Shown one piece after another: positions 1 through 10,823 of a stretch of DNA of 64,000 nt. Below the pieces are notes generated by a model, which was not told where the DNA came from, searched no databases, and saw only the letters and a program-made list of their open reading frames with translations. A program made the position numbers and the translations under genes. Source of the DNA: Pirellula staleyi DSM 6068. GTDB taxonomy: Bacteria; Planctomycetota; Planctomycetia; Pirellulales; Pirellulaceae. Position 1 is the first letter of the stretch, and each line of letters starts with the position of its first letter. The DNA is taken from contig NC_013720.1 of NCBI RefSeq assembly GCF_000025185.1, positions 1,736,001 to 1,800,000 of the forward strand, written 5' to 3'.

Positions 1-164
1 TTACAGCCACTCCCACCATTGCCAAAAATGTAAACGAACTTGTCGTTCTGCCACGCCTCGAAGAGCAGGTCGGCGAAGGTCTTGATTTGATCCTCGCGAA
101 CGCGCGCCAGTTCCGCTTGAAGTCGCTGGGTGTAGGAGGTGAGATCGAGCGTACTGCCAAGCAT
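1..164 (-). CDS. SIS-domain phosphosugar isomerase, N-terminal fragment (GmhA-like)
   Basis: Only the first 54 codons lie in the window; the gene runs off the left edge. The ATG is at 164-162. The peptide opens with a helical segment and reaches a strand ending in VYIFGNGGSG at about residues 43-52. That glycine/serine loop is the phosphate-binding signature of SIS-domain proteins, and FGNGGS is the form seen in sedoheptulose-7-phosphate isomerase (GmhA) and DiaA. Family knowledge therefore points to a cytosolic sugar-phosphate isomerase or a DiaA-like SIS protein. Too little sequence is present to choose, and no convincing Shine-Dalgarno site precedes the ATG. Confidence 0.75.
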   Translation of the reverse strand, partial: MLGSTLDLTSYTQRLQAELARVREDQIKTFADLLFEAWQNDKFVYIFGNGGSGC

Positions 165-594
165 GGAGAGCCTGCCTGCGAGAGGTTTGCGAGTCGAGCG
201 GAATGCAAAGTAGCTAAGCTCGCTTAGTCTACTCGCCCGCGCACAGGCAATGAAGCCCGTCGAGGGATTCGATGTGCATCGAAACAGCGAGCTGACCACA
301 ATATTCAATCACTCAACTTCAAGTTCACTTCCGACGAAATTGCTTGCAACTGGGTTTACACAAGGCATCATTCACAATCAGACTCGCTCTGTTGCTCGTG
401 CAAAGTTTATGTGACGCAATCGAGCGAACCCCTTCGTGTTTTTCGTGTGCTTCGTGGTCTTCCTCTGGTTGCTCGAGAACCGTTCGGTCAAACAACGATT
501 GAGGGATTCACCACGGAGAACACCGAGAGCACGAAGTTTCGAAAGAGTTCGACCGTTGGTGAATGGATGCGTGAAGCGCTTCGCAGCAGCAACT
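165..594. other. Intergenic stretch with an imperfect inverted repeat
   Basis: No convincing gene is seen; ORFs here lack a ribosome site and resemble nothing. The notable content is an inverted repeat with arms at about 432-461 and 507-536, annotated separately. It lies upstream of the leftmost gene and downstream of the MFS gene stop. Confidence 0.5.
432..536. repeat. Imperfect palindrome built of CTTCGTG / CACGAAG and CCACGGAG motifs
   Basis: The left arm 432-461 contains CTTCGTG and CTTCGTGGT. The right arm 507-536 contains CCACGGAGAACACCGAG and GCACGAAG. Aligning the left arm with the reverse complement of the right gives about 21 of 30 matches, enough for a long imperfect hairpin with a loop of about 45 bases. 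Short ACCACGGAG...CACGAAG words recur between genes in several bacterial phyla (recalled, not checked). It is probably a dispersed non-coding repeat rather than a terminator, since no T-run follows. Confidence 0.5.
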
Positions 595-1965
595 CTACTT
601 GCTTGCAGCAGATCCACTACCAAGCTCGACGGTCGCTGGGTGATAGAGCAGCGCGACGCCTGCCATCAGGACGGCAGTGACGGCAAAGATGGTCGCTTGC
701 GGCAGCTTCAAAGCGTTGATGATTTGCATGGCAATGGCGTAGAAGATGGCCGAGCCGACAATGCCGATCCAGTTGAGCAAGTTTTGCGTGGCGATCATGC
801 GCCCTTTCAGTTCTGCAGGTGGTCGCATCTGCATGAACACTTGCAGCGGCACAGCGAACATGCCGGTGAAAATCCCCATCACCAAGAGGACCACGAGACT
901 GCCGTAGTAGCCGAGCAAATGGCCATGATCGCCGCCCGGAAGGGCCAGCAGCGCGAGTGTGGTGGCGAGTCCGATCGAGCCTGCTTTGAGGACGCCGGTG
1001 TGGAACTTGCCTCGCGAAATCTGACCCGCGAGCACACTGCCGATGGCGATGCCGATCGAGATCAAGCTGACCATCAGGGCCGACTTAGCGTCGCCAACTT
1101 GCAATTGAACTTTGCCCAGCGAAGTCACCCCCATTTGCACCATCGCGGCAGTGAGCCAGAAGATGGTCGAGACCCAGACAGCTGCTGCGAGTGGACGATC
1201 TTTGGCAAGCTCGATGCGCATCTCTTTCGGAACGCCAAGCGCGGAGAAGGTGAAAGCTAGTCCGGGCTGCGAGATCGGTGTCCGGCGAATGATCGCGGCG
1301 GTGATGGTGCCAATGACTGCAATCGCAACGCAGACAACGCCAATGATCCACAGCTTGCCCGGAAAACTTTCCATCAGCAGGCCGGCGAGTACACCTCCCA
1401 GAATGATGGCGAGAAAGGTGGTCATCAGCACCAGGCCGTTGGTGCGTGGCAAATCGTTTTCGCGAAAGAGCTCGGGCAAAATGCCGTACTTACCTGGACC
1501 AAAGAACGCGCTTTGGGCCCCCATCAGAAAAAGTACGATCGAAAAGATCGCCGCCATCGTGATCGACATCCCGGTGCGGGCGTAGATCAAAAATGTGACG
1601 AGCCCCAACACCATGATGACGATCTCGGCAACTTTCGCGAGGACAATCACGCGCCGCTTGCAGTAGCAGTCGGAGAGATAGCCAGCGTAGCCCGAGAACA
1701 AAATGAAGGGGATCGAAAAGACGAACGTGCCGAGCGACTGAAGGTCCTGCGTTTGCCCGTTCCCGATCGGTACGGCGACAAACAGCAGCATGAGCGCTTG
1801 CTTGAAAACGTTATCGTTAAACGCGCCGAGAAACTGCGTGAGAGTGATGCCCCAGAACGACGCATCGCGGAAGAGTTTCGGCCGCGCAACTGCCGTGGGC
1901 GAACCCGTGGCGGGAGCGAGCGGAGTCATAGCAGCGGATGACTCGGAAGGATTTGGTTCGCTCAC
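595..1965 (-). CDS. MFS transporter, LplT-like (lysophospholipid flippase family)
   Basis: A 456-residue polytopic membrane protein. After a polar N-terminus of about 30 residues comes TQFLGAFNDNVFK, the signature of the LplT-like MFS subfamily, followed by a loop-2 motif (GYAGYLSDCYCKRR) and LMGAQSAFFGPGKYG. The same motifs occur in the N-terminal third of the fusion protein at 20923-24519, so the two are paralogous. LplT moves lysophospholipids across the inner membrane for re-acylation; here no acyltransferase is attached. The GTG start at 1965 is preceded by GAAGGG about 10 bases upstream; an internal ATG at 1929 has no such site. Substrate is inferred only. Confidence 0.85.
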   Translation of the reverse strand: MSEPNPSESSAAMTPLAPATGSPTAVARPKLFRDASFWGITLTQFLGAFNDNVFKQALMLLFVAVPIGNGQTQDLQSLGTFVFSIPFILFSGYAGYLSDCYCKRRVIVLAKVAEIVIMVLGLVTFLIYARTGMSITMAAIFSIVLFLMGAQSAFFGPGKYGILPELFRENDLPRTNGLVLMTTFLAIILGGVLAGLLMESFPGKLWIIGVVCVAIAVIGTITAAIIRRTPISQPGLAFTFSALGVPKEMRIELAKDRPLAAAVWVSTIFWLTAAMVQMGVTSLGKVQLQVGDAKSALMVSLISIGIAIGSVLAGQISRGKFHTGVLKAGSIGLATTLALLALPGGDHGHLLGYYGSLVVLLVMGIFTGMFAVPLQVFMQMRPPAELKGRMIATQNLLNWIGIVGSAIFYAIAMQIINALKLPQATIFAVTAVLMAGVALLYHPATVELGSGSAASK

Positions 1966-2048
1966 GCTCGAGTACCCTTCGGAGTCGTACTTGGTAGACG
2001 CTTAGAGGCTGCGACAGCCGATCGGGTAGCAGCCACGAAGAACCGTCA

Positions 2049-2065
2049 GGCCGGTGCTGCCGGCC
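2049..2065. terminator. GC-rich hairpin between thiC and the MFS gene
   Basis: GGCCGG and CCGGCC arms surround a 5-base loop, 45 bases beyond the thiC stop. There is no clean T-run, so it is either a weak terminator or one of the many GGCCGG-type intergenic hairpins seen in this window. Confidence 0.35.
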
Positions 2066-2110
2066 CGACGATTTGCCGTGGGCTTGAGGTGTGGCCGTTT
2101 GACTAGCTGA

Positions 2111-4214
<2,104 letters not shown>

Positions 4215-4496
4215 ATGTCGACCATGCCCGGCAGTAACCCAGCCATCGAAAAAGAGATCGCCAGCAAAGCCACCACCGCACTGATCTGCGGCATCGTGGG
4301 TCTGTTCTGCTGCATGTTCGTAGGTATCTACGCGATCATTGTCGCCGGACAAGGTGAAAAACTGATTGCCCAGTACGGCGTTGGCCAAGAGCATGCCTCG
4401 AAGCTGATGATTGGCAAAGTGCTCGGCTTTGTCGCGATTGGTCTGTTTGTACTCGGCATCGTCGCGAACGTCATCATGATGGCGATGCAGGGCTAA
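4215..4496 (+). CDS. Small two-helix membrane protein, tandem paralogue 1
   Basis: A 93-residue protein with a short polar N-terminus (NPAIEKEIASK), a first hydrophobic helix containing ALICGIVGLFCC, a polar loop with a GEKLIAQYGVG stretch, and a second hydrophobic helix near the end. The gene at 5371-5652 encodes a protein of the same length with the same plan (NRDPAIESQISNKTTIAL, then CGIVGL). The fold resembles DUF4190-type small membrane proteins. Function is unknown. The ATG at 4215 is chosen because the family similarity starts there; the longer frame upstream is not protein-like. Confidence 0.75.
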   Translation: MSTMPGSNPAIEKEIASKATTALICGIVGLFCCMFVGIYAIIVAGQGEKLIAQYGVGQEHASKLMIGKVLGFVAIGLFVLGIVANVIMMAMQG

Positions 4497-4823
4497 ATCC
4501 CCTTCTGACTCTCCGCGAGCAGCAGCTAACTTGTCGTTCTCGAGCTGGATTCCACCACAGAGGTTTCCAGCTCTGTCTGACAATCCGTCTGTACGCAGGC
4601 GTTCTCACGACATTGCTGGTCTCGCCACTGCTTCACCAGCGGATGCTAGTGGTTAGTTGATTGGCTGCTGACCTCAGCCGAAAGCTAACAGCTTCCTATG
4701 AATTAGCCGGATGTGTTCGTAACATTCGGCACTTGCCTGCGCCGTAGCGGTTGGTATCGCGGTGTTGCGATGCCTACTGTTTGCGATAAAAACCCAACTT
4801 GGATCGACGCGGAGATTACCCCT
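4497..4823 (+). other. Intergenic spacer, nothing recognised
   Basis: A 327-base spacer between small membrane-protein genes on the same strand. No gene, strong hairpin or repeat was identified. Confidence 0.4.
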
Positions 4824-5228
4824 ATGAATTTGCTTCTACCCCTGTTTGCGCAAGATGATGGTGGCGGCGGAGCTATCGTTGTTCTCTTGAGTTTGTTTTG
4901 CATGCTCATCGTCCCACTGGCGATCTTGGGGGTAGTGTTAGCGGGTATGTGGAAAGTGTTTGAAAAGGCTGGCCAGCCAGGTTGGGCCGCCATTGTTCCG
5001 ATTTATAACACCTACGTGCTTGTCGTCGAAATTGCCAAGATGGACATCATGTGGTTCGTCCTCTTGCTCGTCCCTTGCGTGCAGTACGTCGCTGTGTTTG
5101 TCATCATGATTAAGGTGGCAAAGAAATATGGCCAAGGAGATGGTTTTGGCATCGGCATGGCCCTTCTTCCTTTCATCTTCATTCCAATCCTGGGCTTTGG
5201 ATCGGCACGCTATAATCCCTCGGCTTAA
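4824..5228 (+). CDS. DUF5684-like small membrane protein
   Basis: A 134-residue protein with four hydrophobic segments. After a glycine-rich patch (DDGGGG) and a first helix it carries KAGQPGWAAIVPIYNTYVL, the hallmark of small membrane proteins annotated as DUF5684 or, often misleadingly, as signal peptidase I. It then has two further helices and ends in GFGSARYNPSA. The catalytic Ser/Lys of signal peptidases is not visible. GGAG lies nine bases before the ATG. It sits inside a run of four small membrane-protein genes on the same strand. Function is unknown. Confidence 0.8.
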   Translation: MNLLLPLFAQDDGGGGAIVVLLSLFCMLIVPLAILGVVLAGMWKVFEKAGQPGWAAIVPIYNTYVLVVEIAKMDIMWFVLLLVPCVQYVAVFVIMIKVAKKYGQGDGFGIGMALLPFIFIPILGFGSARYNPSA

Positions 5229-5370
5229 GTTCAGCGGACTAGTTCACAAGCGTGTTGTGAAATCATGACATCGAGTCCCCTGTGACTCGATGTCTCTTCC
5301 GTGTCGCGACAGACTCAGACCGCTCGCCCCTTTTTTGGCGAGTGGTCGTAGGCCCCGAGTTTCTTACTCA

Positions 5371-5652
5371 ATGTCGTTACCCGAGAACCGCGACCCCGCG
5401 ATCGAAAGTCAGATTTCTAACAAAACCACGATTGCGCTGGTTTGCGGAATTGTGGGGCTGATCTTTAGCGGCATGTGCTGTGGTCTCGTCTCGATTTATG
5501 CCATTATCGAAGCCAATCGGGGTGATGGTCTGATCGATGTGAATGGCTATGGCGAGGAGTATCGATTTCAGCTCCGGGTCAGCCGAATCTTAGGGTGGAT
5601 CGGCGTCGTGATTTGGGTCGCTCAAATTCTGTTTGCCATGCTGACGCGCTAG
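5371..5652 (+). CDS. Small two-helix membrane protein, tandem paralogue 2
   Basis: A 93-residue protein, the same length as the one encoded at 4215-4496. Shared features are DPAIESQISNKTTIAL at the N-terminus, a helix containing CGIVGL, the words SIYAIIEA after the helix, a glycine/tyrosine loop, and a C-terminal helix. It is a probable tandem duplicate that has diverged strongly. The ATG at 5371 is chosen because the similarity begins at residue 1. No strong ribosome site is visible. Function is unknown. Confidence 0.75.
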   Translation: MSLPENRDPAIESQISNKTTIALVCGIVGLIFSGMCCGLVSIYAIIEANRGDGLIDVNGYGEEYRFQLRVSRILGWIGVVIWVAQILFAMLTR

Positions 5653-5712
5653 TTATGGCTAACGATCGGGGAGCCCGATGCTGGAACCAGACCGCGGTGA
5701 TAAGCGACAGCG

Positions 5713-6012
5713 ATGAACTACAACCTTGTTGACGATGGCTGTACGGAAGAAGAGATCGAAGCGCTGATTGAGCGGAATCTGAAATGGTCGCTGTTTGGAG
5801 CCATCTTTTCGATCCTCTGCCCGACCTTGATCACCGCCATTGTTTGTGTGTTCTATGCCAACAAGGCGGCCCACTTAGTCGAGCACTACGAGGTGGGCTA
5901 TCAGTACAGCCCACGCATCCGCTCGATGCAATACTTTGGCTACACGATGCTGGTGGTGCAGTTAGCCCTGAGTGTGATCTCGCTCCGCTTCTTCATGACC
6001 GGCGGACTGTGA
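5713..6012 (+). CDS. Small two-helix membrane protein, divergent third member
   Basis: A 99-residue protein with an acidic N-terminus (DDGCTEEEIEALIERN), a hydrophobic helix with FGAIFSILCPTLITAIV, a loop rich in H, E and Y, and a second helix. The order of elements and the FYANKAAHLVEHY stretch recall the AIIxAxxGxxLI region of the two proteins upstream, so it may be a remote relative. It follows 5371-5652 by 60 bases and is probably co-transcribed. Function is unknown. Confidence 0.7.
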   Translation: MNYNLVDDGCTEEEIEALIERNLKWSLFGAIFSILCPTLITAIVCVFYANKAAHLVEHYEVGYQYSPRIRSMQYFGYTMLVVQLALSVISLRFFMTGGL

Positions 6013-6077
6013 TGATGGGCAGACGGTGATGACGGGCAGACGGTGAGATTTCGCTTCTGCCTGCAGACTACTGCGAG

Positions 6078-7517
6078 CTACAGCGTCTTCAGATATTCCA
6101 GCACTGCTTCGCGCTGGGCTTCCGTCAGTTTGGCGGGATAGTCGTGTCCAGCCGCACTTTTACCAAACGATTTCGTGCTGAAATACTCGCGCCGTGCTGC
6201 GCCGCGTCGTGCATAGTCGGGAAGCTGTGGAAGCACCTCCACTTTGAGACCGACCCGCTCGTGATCATAGTCATCTTCCGCACCCTTCCAAACGACAGGT
6301 CGCTCGGCTGGTCGCAGCAGATGCCACAGGGTCGGCACACTTCCATTGTGTAAATAAGGGGCTGAGGCCCAAATGCCATGCAGCGGCGGGGCTACATACC
6401 CCTCGGGAGCATCGATGTTTGGCAGCTTGGCGTAGTCGGTGAACCAACTTTCCCCATACGCCTTGCGATGGGCTGGCGTCAGGGCATCGTAGCGCACCCG
6501 ATCAGTACCAATGTCGTCAATCGGAATGTTTCGTTCGGGATAGCTCGGCTTGTCACCATAGGTGCCGTGACATTCCGCACAGTTCTTTTGAAACACCACA
6601 GCTCCACGGTCTGCCAGAGGCTGATCAATCTTGCCAGGAAATTTCGGCGCTTCGATCGACGCGATGAACGCAAACACATCGCGGAACTCCTCTTCCCAGT
6701 TGCGGAACCTCTCGGGGCCGTTTTGCTTCACGAGCATGAACTGCATCAGCCCGCGATGCCCCTTGCCGGCGAAACCATCGATGTAGAGATAGTCTTTGAA
6801 CTTAAAATTCCACCACGCCGGTGCATCCATATCGTGATGCACCATCTTCGGAATGCCACGATCTTCGTGGATGTTCAAATCAGCATCGCGGAAGTGCATC
6901 AGCACGACACCAAACATCACCGCATTGGTGCTGCCGTTGGTCGCTCCGAGGGGGACAAACACACTTCCAAGATCCATCCGCGACGGGGCTTTGCCGAGCT
7001 CTAGTTTTGCCGCAAACGTATCCTCTGTCAGGGTTTGCAAAGCAAACCGACGGTTGGGAAGTCCGGGAATCGTGGTCCCGGAAAGTTTCCCGCCATGGCA
7101 GGCAAAGCAGTTCATCGTCCAGTTCCCGGCGCTATCCACCACATACTGCAGCGGCTTCGTTGGATCGTCGGGACGAGGGGTCAGACCGTAGCGCGAAAAA
7201 GCCATTCGCCGACGCTCGTCGGGAGTCGCTTTCTCTGCTTCACTCCGCAAAGGCTCGGGCCAGTTTTTCCAGGTGTTGTCGAAGGTCTCTTGGTCGAAAT
7301 CGGGGGGCAGATAAGCCTTCTGGGTGAGGAGCTTATAGCCCCGCTCGGCCGGCGTAAGTTGTTTCCACTCTTCAGGATAGCCTGTTCCGCCCCAAGTCGG
7401 CTGCTTTGTTTCAGCAGCTAGCGCGGGGTGACTCGCCAGGCTCAGCAGCACGATCGCGGGGAGCCATGTGCGGGAAGACATCATCCACGAGCTCGTATTT
7501 TTGGCAGCAGAATGCAT
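6078..7517 (-). CDS. Secreted di-haem cytochrome c
   Basis: A 479-residue exported protein with a signal peptide (hydrophobic core WLPAIVLLSLASHPALA, residues about 18-34). Two haem c motifs are present, CFACH near residue 148 and CAECH near residue 318. The PYLHNGSVPTL segment near residue 400 is typical of di-haem c proteins related to cytochrome c peroxidase and rubber-oxygenase RoxA. A secreted redox function is likely but the substrate is unknown. GAGGAAG lies 11 bases before the ATG at 7517. It faces the small membrane-protein cluster tail to tail, with 65 bases between. Confidence 0.85.
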   Translation of the reverse strand: MHSAAKNTSSWMMSSRTWLPAIVLLSLASHPALAAETKQPTWGGTGYPEEWKQLTPAERGYKLLTQKAYLPPDFDQETFDNTWKNWPEPLRSEAEKATPDERRRMAFSRYGLTPRPDDPTKPLQYVVDSAGNWTMNCFACHGGKLSGTTIPGLPNRRFALQTLTEDTFAAKLELGKAPSRMDLGSVFVPLGATNGSTNAVMFGVVLMHFRDADLNIHEDRGIPKMVHHDMDAPAWWNFKFKDYLYIDGFAGKGHRGLMQFMLVKQNGPERFRNWEEEFRDVFAFIASIEAPKFPGKIDQPLADRGAVVFQKNCAECHGTYGDKPSYPERNIPIDDIGTDRVRYDALTPAHRKAYGESWFTDYAKLPNIDAPEGYVAPPLHGIWASAPYLHNGSVPTLWHLLRPAERPVVWKGAEDDYDHERVGLKVEVLPQLPDYARRGAARREYFSTKSFGKSAAGHDYPAKLTEAQREAVLEYLKTL

Positions 7518-7917
7518 ATCGGGTCGAACTTCCTCGCCAACGAGCGTGGGGCAGAGTTAACAGGAGATATTTTGGCCGATCGGTAGCTATGACACTATAG
7601 GAACACGACGATTGGCGCGTGGCGACCGTCGGCAAATCGGCCATGATCTATACCCCGTAAATCGACCGGTCGTTTTAACGCCGCAGCGGGAACGTCAGTT
7701 CGGGGGAAGAATCTGACTGGCAAAATCGCTCACGTGGCGGGATACTCGCCCACCAGCGCGCTGCTGATGCCGCGCTGCAACCGGCGTGGCGATCTCCCCT
7801 TGGCCATGCCCCCGATTCACCGGACCCAAGTATGAGCAACCCCAGAGAGCCGATAGAGAACCTCCCGCTATCCCGCGTGAGCGGTTCCGCGCGCCTTTCA
7901 CTTGGCGAGGCCTCCCT
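7518..7917. other. Divergent promoter region, no gene supported
   Basis: 400 bases between the cytochrome gene (minus) and the membrane protein at 7918 (plus). The plus-strand frame extends back to 7786, but the extra residues are proline/arginine-rich and unlike protein, and a minus-strand frame at 7675-8082 has shadow composition. Both promoters are expected here. Confidence 0.45.
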
Positions 7918-8811
7918 ATGACCTCTGGTGAGCCTGGCGATCCTCAGCTGCCCAGCAGCACTGGTGCTAGTGCCGATTCCGCGACCAGCGAACCGACCAC
8001 TTCGCAGCCAACGAGCACAAGTTCGAAACGGGCGCTGCAAGTGGCTACCGCCATCCTGGTGCTGGCCTACGTTCTGGTGCACATGGTGCTGGTGGTACGC
8101 GCCTACGCTTCGGCCAGCATGATTTGGAACCTACCGATCCTGCGATCCGACGCCCTGTTTTGGTACATCGGTCTAGCGCTAGGGAATATCGGTTTGGGGG
8201 CGGCCTACCTCACGATTGGTCGAAAGCCGCTGCTCGTTCGATTTTTAGTCTTTTGCAGCCTCATCGTACTGGCGGGAGTTGTGGGACATTTAGGGGATAG
8301 TGGCGTTCCCAATGAGTACTCCCGCTATGTCGACTGGATCGGCGCGACGCTCGCCATCGCTATCGGGCTCGCGCTGGTGCTCCTCTTGTTTCGCTTACGA
8401 GGCTGGCACGTGGTAACCCCTCACGATCTGCCGCTCCCCCTGGGTAAACCAACACAGTTCTCCATCGCCTCGATTCTCTCGCTCACCACCTGCGCGGGGC
8501 TAACGCTGGGGCTAGCTCGCTGGCTGGAATTTCCGATCGACGCCATCGGAGTGGTGCTCGCGATGGTCCTCAGCTGTCTCCTGCAGATCTTGTCCTCGAT
8601 GATGCTGCTGCTCGAGCGACCCGCTCAGCTGCTGGCGATTCCATGCCTGATGCTGGCCTTCGCCGTGAGCATCATCGTGCTCTATTACGCAGTCGCTCAG
8701 CCCACGATCAATGAGTTCATCATCATCAACCTGGTGAGTGTGCTGCAGCAGTCGGGCGTGATGTTGATCCTTCGTCAATTCGGTTATCGGTTGCACCGTA
8801 CTGCCACCTAG
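7918..8811 (+). CDS. Planctomycete membrane protein with a QFSI-type helix motif
   Basis: A 297-residue polytopic membrane protein. A Ser/Thr-rich cytosolic N-terminus of about 40 residues is followed by about eight hydrophobic segments. Midway it has TQFSIASILSLTTCAGLTLG then LARWLE. Its neighbour at 8889-9815 has TQFSIGRLIELTLVCAVG then AAKWVE at the matching place, so the two are paralogues. The FSI/FSL-x-LLxLT helix is common in planctomycete membrane proteins of unknown role (recalled). The ATG at 7918 is preceded by GAGG with eight bases between. Confidence 0.75.
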   Translation: MTSGEPGDPQLPSSTGASADSATSEPTTSQPTSTSSKRALQVATAILVLAYVLVHMVLVVRAYASASMIWNLPILRSDALFWYIGLALGNIGLGAAYLTIGRKPLLVRFLVFCSLIVLAGVVGHLGDSGVPNEYSRYVDWIGATLAIAIGLALVLLLFRLRGWHVVTPHDLPLPLGKPTQFSIASILSLTTCAGLTLGLARWLEFPIDAIGVVLAMVLSCLLQILSSMMLLLERPAQLLAIPCLMLAFAVSIIVLYYAVAQPTINEFIIINLVSVLQQSGVMLILRQFGYRLHRTAT

Positions 8812-8888
8812 GAGACGCTTCACTTTCGTCGCGTCGTTCTTTCGACAATCACACCACTCCGCAGCCCAGCAGCTGACGAGACCCTTTC

Positions 8889-9815
8889 ATGACCGCGATG
8901 CCCGGCGACGATCCCCAGCCAGAAGCGAGCGCATCTGCCGCAGCTAATCCGTTTGGCTATACCTCGGCAGAGACTCTGCTCCCCACCATCGCCGAGGCTG
9001 AAGCGATCATCGCCGATCCGCGACCCCGGTGGAGCCAGTTGATGCTGGTGATTGGCCTCTGGTGGGGCGTCATCTTCGTGCTGGTGGTCGCTTTGACGAT
9101 CGTGCAGCTGATGGGTTTGGATCTCGATCTCGAACTGATCCTGTTAATCCCTGGCGTAGGAGCTGCGGGGATGTTTTTGTGCGGGATGTTCTTAGCCTAT
9201 GGCCCCACCTATCTCTGGCTGCGGACTTTGCTCGTCGTGGCGGTGCAGGCAATGCTGCTCGGCGCCATGGTGATCGCCTCGGGAAATAACGGGGCACCAC
9301 CCATCGGGGAACTGATCCGCTTTTACTTTGGTATCTGCATGGTGCCGATGACGATTGGGGTTCTGCTCACACTCTTCAAACTGATGGGCTACACACTCCT
9401 AAACGTAGTCGAGCGCCGCAGTAAAACCACCTCGACGCAGTTCTCGATTGGTCGACTGATCGAGCTCACCTTGGTTTGTGCCGTCGGGTTTGCTGCCGCG
9501 AAATGGGTCGAAGATGCTGAAGATCTGTTTGAGATTTACTGGGTGGTAGGGCTCGTCGTGCTGGGGCAAGGTATTCCAGCGCTTGTGCTTCTCGTGCCAC
9601 GCTTTTCGGCAGTTTTGTGTGGCGGCATCACGGTGGGGCTGTGGTTGCTGCTACTCGGTGTGCATGCTTTTTGCATGTACCTGCAGAATGACTTAAGCGA
9701 TTTCACGGGGCTGGCTTGTTTCGATATCTTGGCGGTGAATGTTCTGGCGATGGGCTGCTACTTGCTTCGCGCGCGTGGCTATCGCTTGATGCATTTCGCC
9801 AGCACCGCCGTTTAG
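8889..9815 (+). CDS. Planctomycete membrane protein, paralogue of the upstream gene
   Basis: A 308-residue polytopic membrane protein with a polar N-terminus of about 50 residues and about eight hydrophobic helices. It shares the TQFSI...LTL...KWVE block and overall topology with the protein encoded 77 bases upstream, but little else, so the duplication is old. Both genes are on one strand and probably form an operon. The start at 8889 could instead be the ATG three codons later. No enzymatic motif is visible. Confidence 0.75.
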   Translation: MTAMPGDDPQPEASASAAANPFGYTSAETLLPTIAEAEAIIADPRPRWSQLMLVIGLWWGVIFVLVVALTIVQLMGLDLDLELILLIPGVGAAGMFLCGMFLAYGPTYLWLRTLLVVAVQAMLLGAMVIASGNNGAPPIGELIRFYFGICMVPMTIGVLLTLFKLMGYTLLNVVERRSKTTSTQFSIGRLIELTLVCAVGFAAAKWVEDAEDLFEIYWVVGLVVLGQGIPALVLLVPRFSAVLCGGITVGLWLLLLGVHAFCMYLQNDLSDFTGLACFDILAVNVLAMGCYLLRARGYRLMHFASTAV

Positions 9816-9843
9816 CAGCACTTCGATCCGCCGCTGCGCGGGA

Positions 9844-10686
9844 CTATGGAGCCGGGGGCGTTTCGTGCCACGGATTGTGCCAATTTCCCCAGCGGCTGAG
9901 ATAGTCGCTCAAGACCGGAATGGTTTTGGCATGATTGGCAATCCAGTCGTGCGCTTCGGCGACGATCTTCTGCTCTTGCGGCAATGTCAGACGCCCCAAC
10001 AGGACCTGACAGCGGAGAAAAATGAAGTAGGTGTCGAGCACATCGCAGCGACAGTAGTCGTTGATCTCCGAAAATTTGCCGGCGTTGTAGAAATCCTGCA
10101 CCATGTTCCCCTGGACATCCATTTTTCCAGGTTTGCCGAGCAATTGAGCCGCCAGGTTCAGCCCGCCATGAAATCGGGAAGCGCCGAAATTCGTGAGGGT
10201 GTCGTGCAAGTCGAGATGAGCCTCGGTGTTGTAGCGATTGCGAGGCTGTTCGTAGGTTTTGCCGCTCGCATAAAACCAGCCCGGCAAGCTGAGGCCGTAG
10301 CGAAACGAGGCGAGCTCCAGCAGCGGAAGATCGAACGATCGTCCGTTGAAACTTACGAGCGTGGGGCGTTTATACGCTTCCCAGCCGCGCCAAAAATGCT
10401 CGGTGATCACATGAGGGCGGAACTGGGGTTCGTCGAGCGCTACGAGGTCGAGCAGGCGAAAATCGTCGCTCACTTTCGCCACCACCACTGAAACGGGAAG
10501 CTGGTAGGTGTAGGGAATGAAGTCGCTATCGTGCTTGGCCATCAGTTCTTCGCGATACTGCTGCACGGCTGTCGCTGGGTCGATGGTTTCCCCCGGGTGA
10601 CGAATCCGCGCCACGAGCTCGCCATCGGCAACACTTTCGACGTCAAACACCAAATATCGGACCGACGATTTAGCCAAGCGAGTCAT
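9844..10686 (-). CDS. Predicted PolB-like 3'-5' exonuclease (RNase H fold)
   Basis: About 280 residues of the PF10108-type exonuclease family. The three exonuclease motifs are visible: Exo I YLVFDVES (D and E for metal binding), Exo II around SFNGRSFDLPLL, and Exo III around YCRCDVLDTY with a final D. These proteins resemble the proofreading domain of family-B DNA polymerases but stand alone. The ATG at 10686 is chosen because the conserved region begins within ten residues; AAAAGGGG abuts it with almost no spacer, so the true start could lie upstream at 10746 or at a TTG at 10773. Confidence 0.85.
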   Translation of the reverse strand: MTRLAKSSVRYLVFDVESVADGELVARIRHPGETIDPATAVQQYREELMAKHDSDFIPYTYQLPVSVVVAKVSDDFRLLDLVALDEPQFRPHVITEHFWRGWEAYKRPTLVSFNGRSFDLPLLELASFRYGLSLPGWFYASGKTYEQPRNRYNTEAHLDLHDTLTNFGASRFHGGLNLAAQLLGKPGKMDVQGNMVQDFYNAGKFSEINDYCRCDVLDTYFIFLRCQVLLGRLTLPQEQKIVAEAHDWIANHAKTIPVLSDYLSRWGNWHNPWHETPPAP

Positions 10687-10730
10687 CCCCTTTTCGTTGC
10701 GCTCGGAGCGGGCGAAGATGACAGGGTAAC

Positions 10731-10812
10731 AGGGGCCAGGGGCCATGGGCCAGTGGTTAGCGCAGGCAGGCAAGTAAGAGGCTGGGAACTAGGGACTAGA
10801 GGCTAGGGAAAA
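10731..10812. repeat. Purine-rich low-complexity tract (GGGACTAG / GGGGCCA words)
   Basis: Between the exonuclease start and pepT lie repeated words such as GGGGCCA, GGGAACTAG, GGGACTAGAGGCTAGGG. Similar words occur at 12072-12118 after pepT, at about 13160-13200, and at about 32070-32100 (reverse orientation). It appears to be a degenerate intergenic repeat type rather than a regulatory site. Confidence 0.4.
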
Positions 10813-10823
10813 GGAAACCGACG

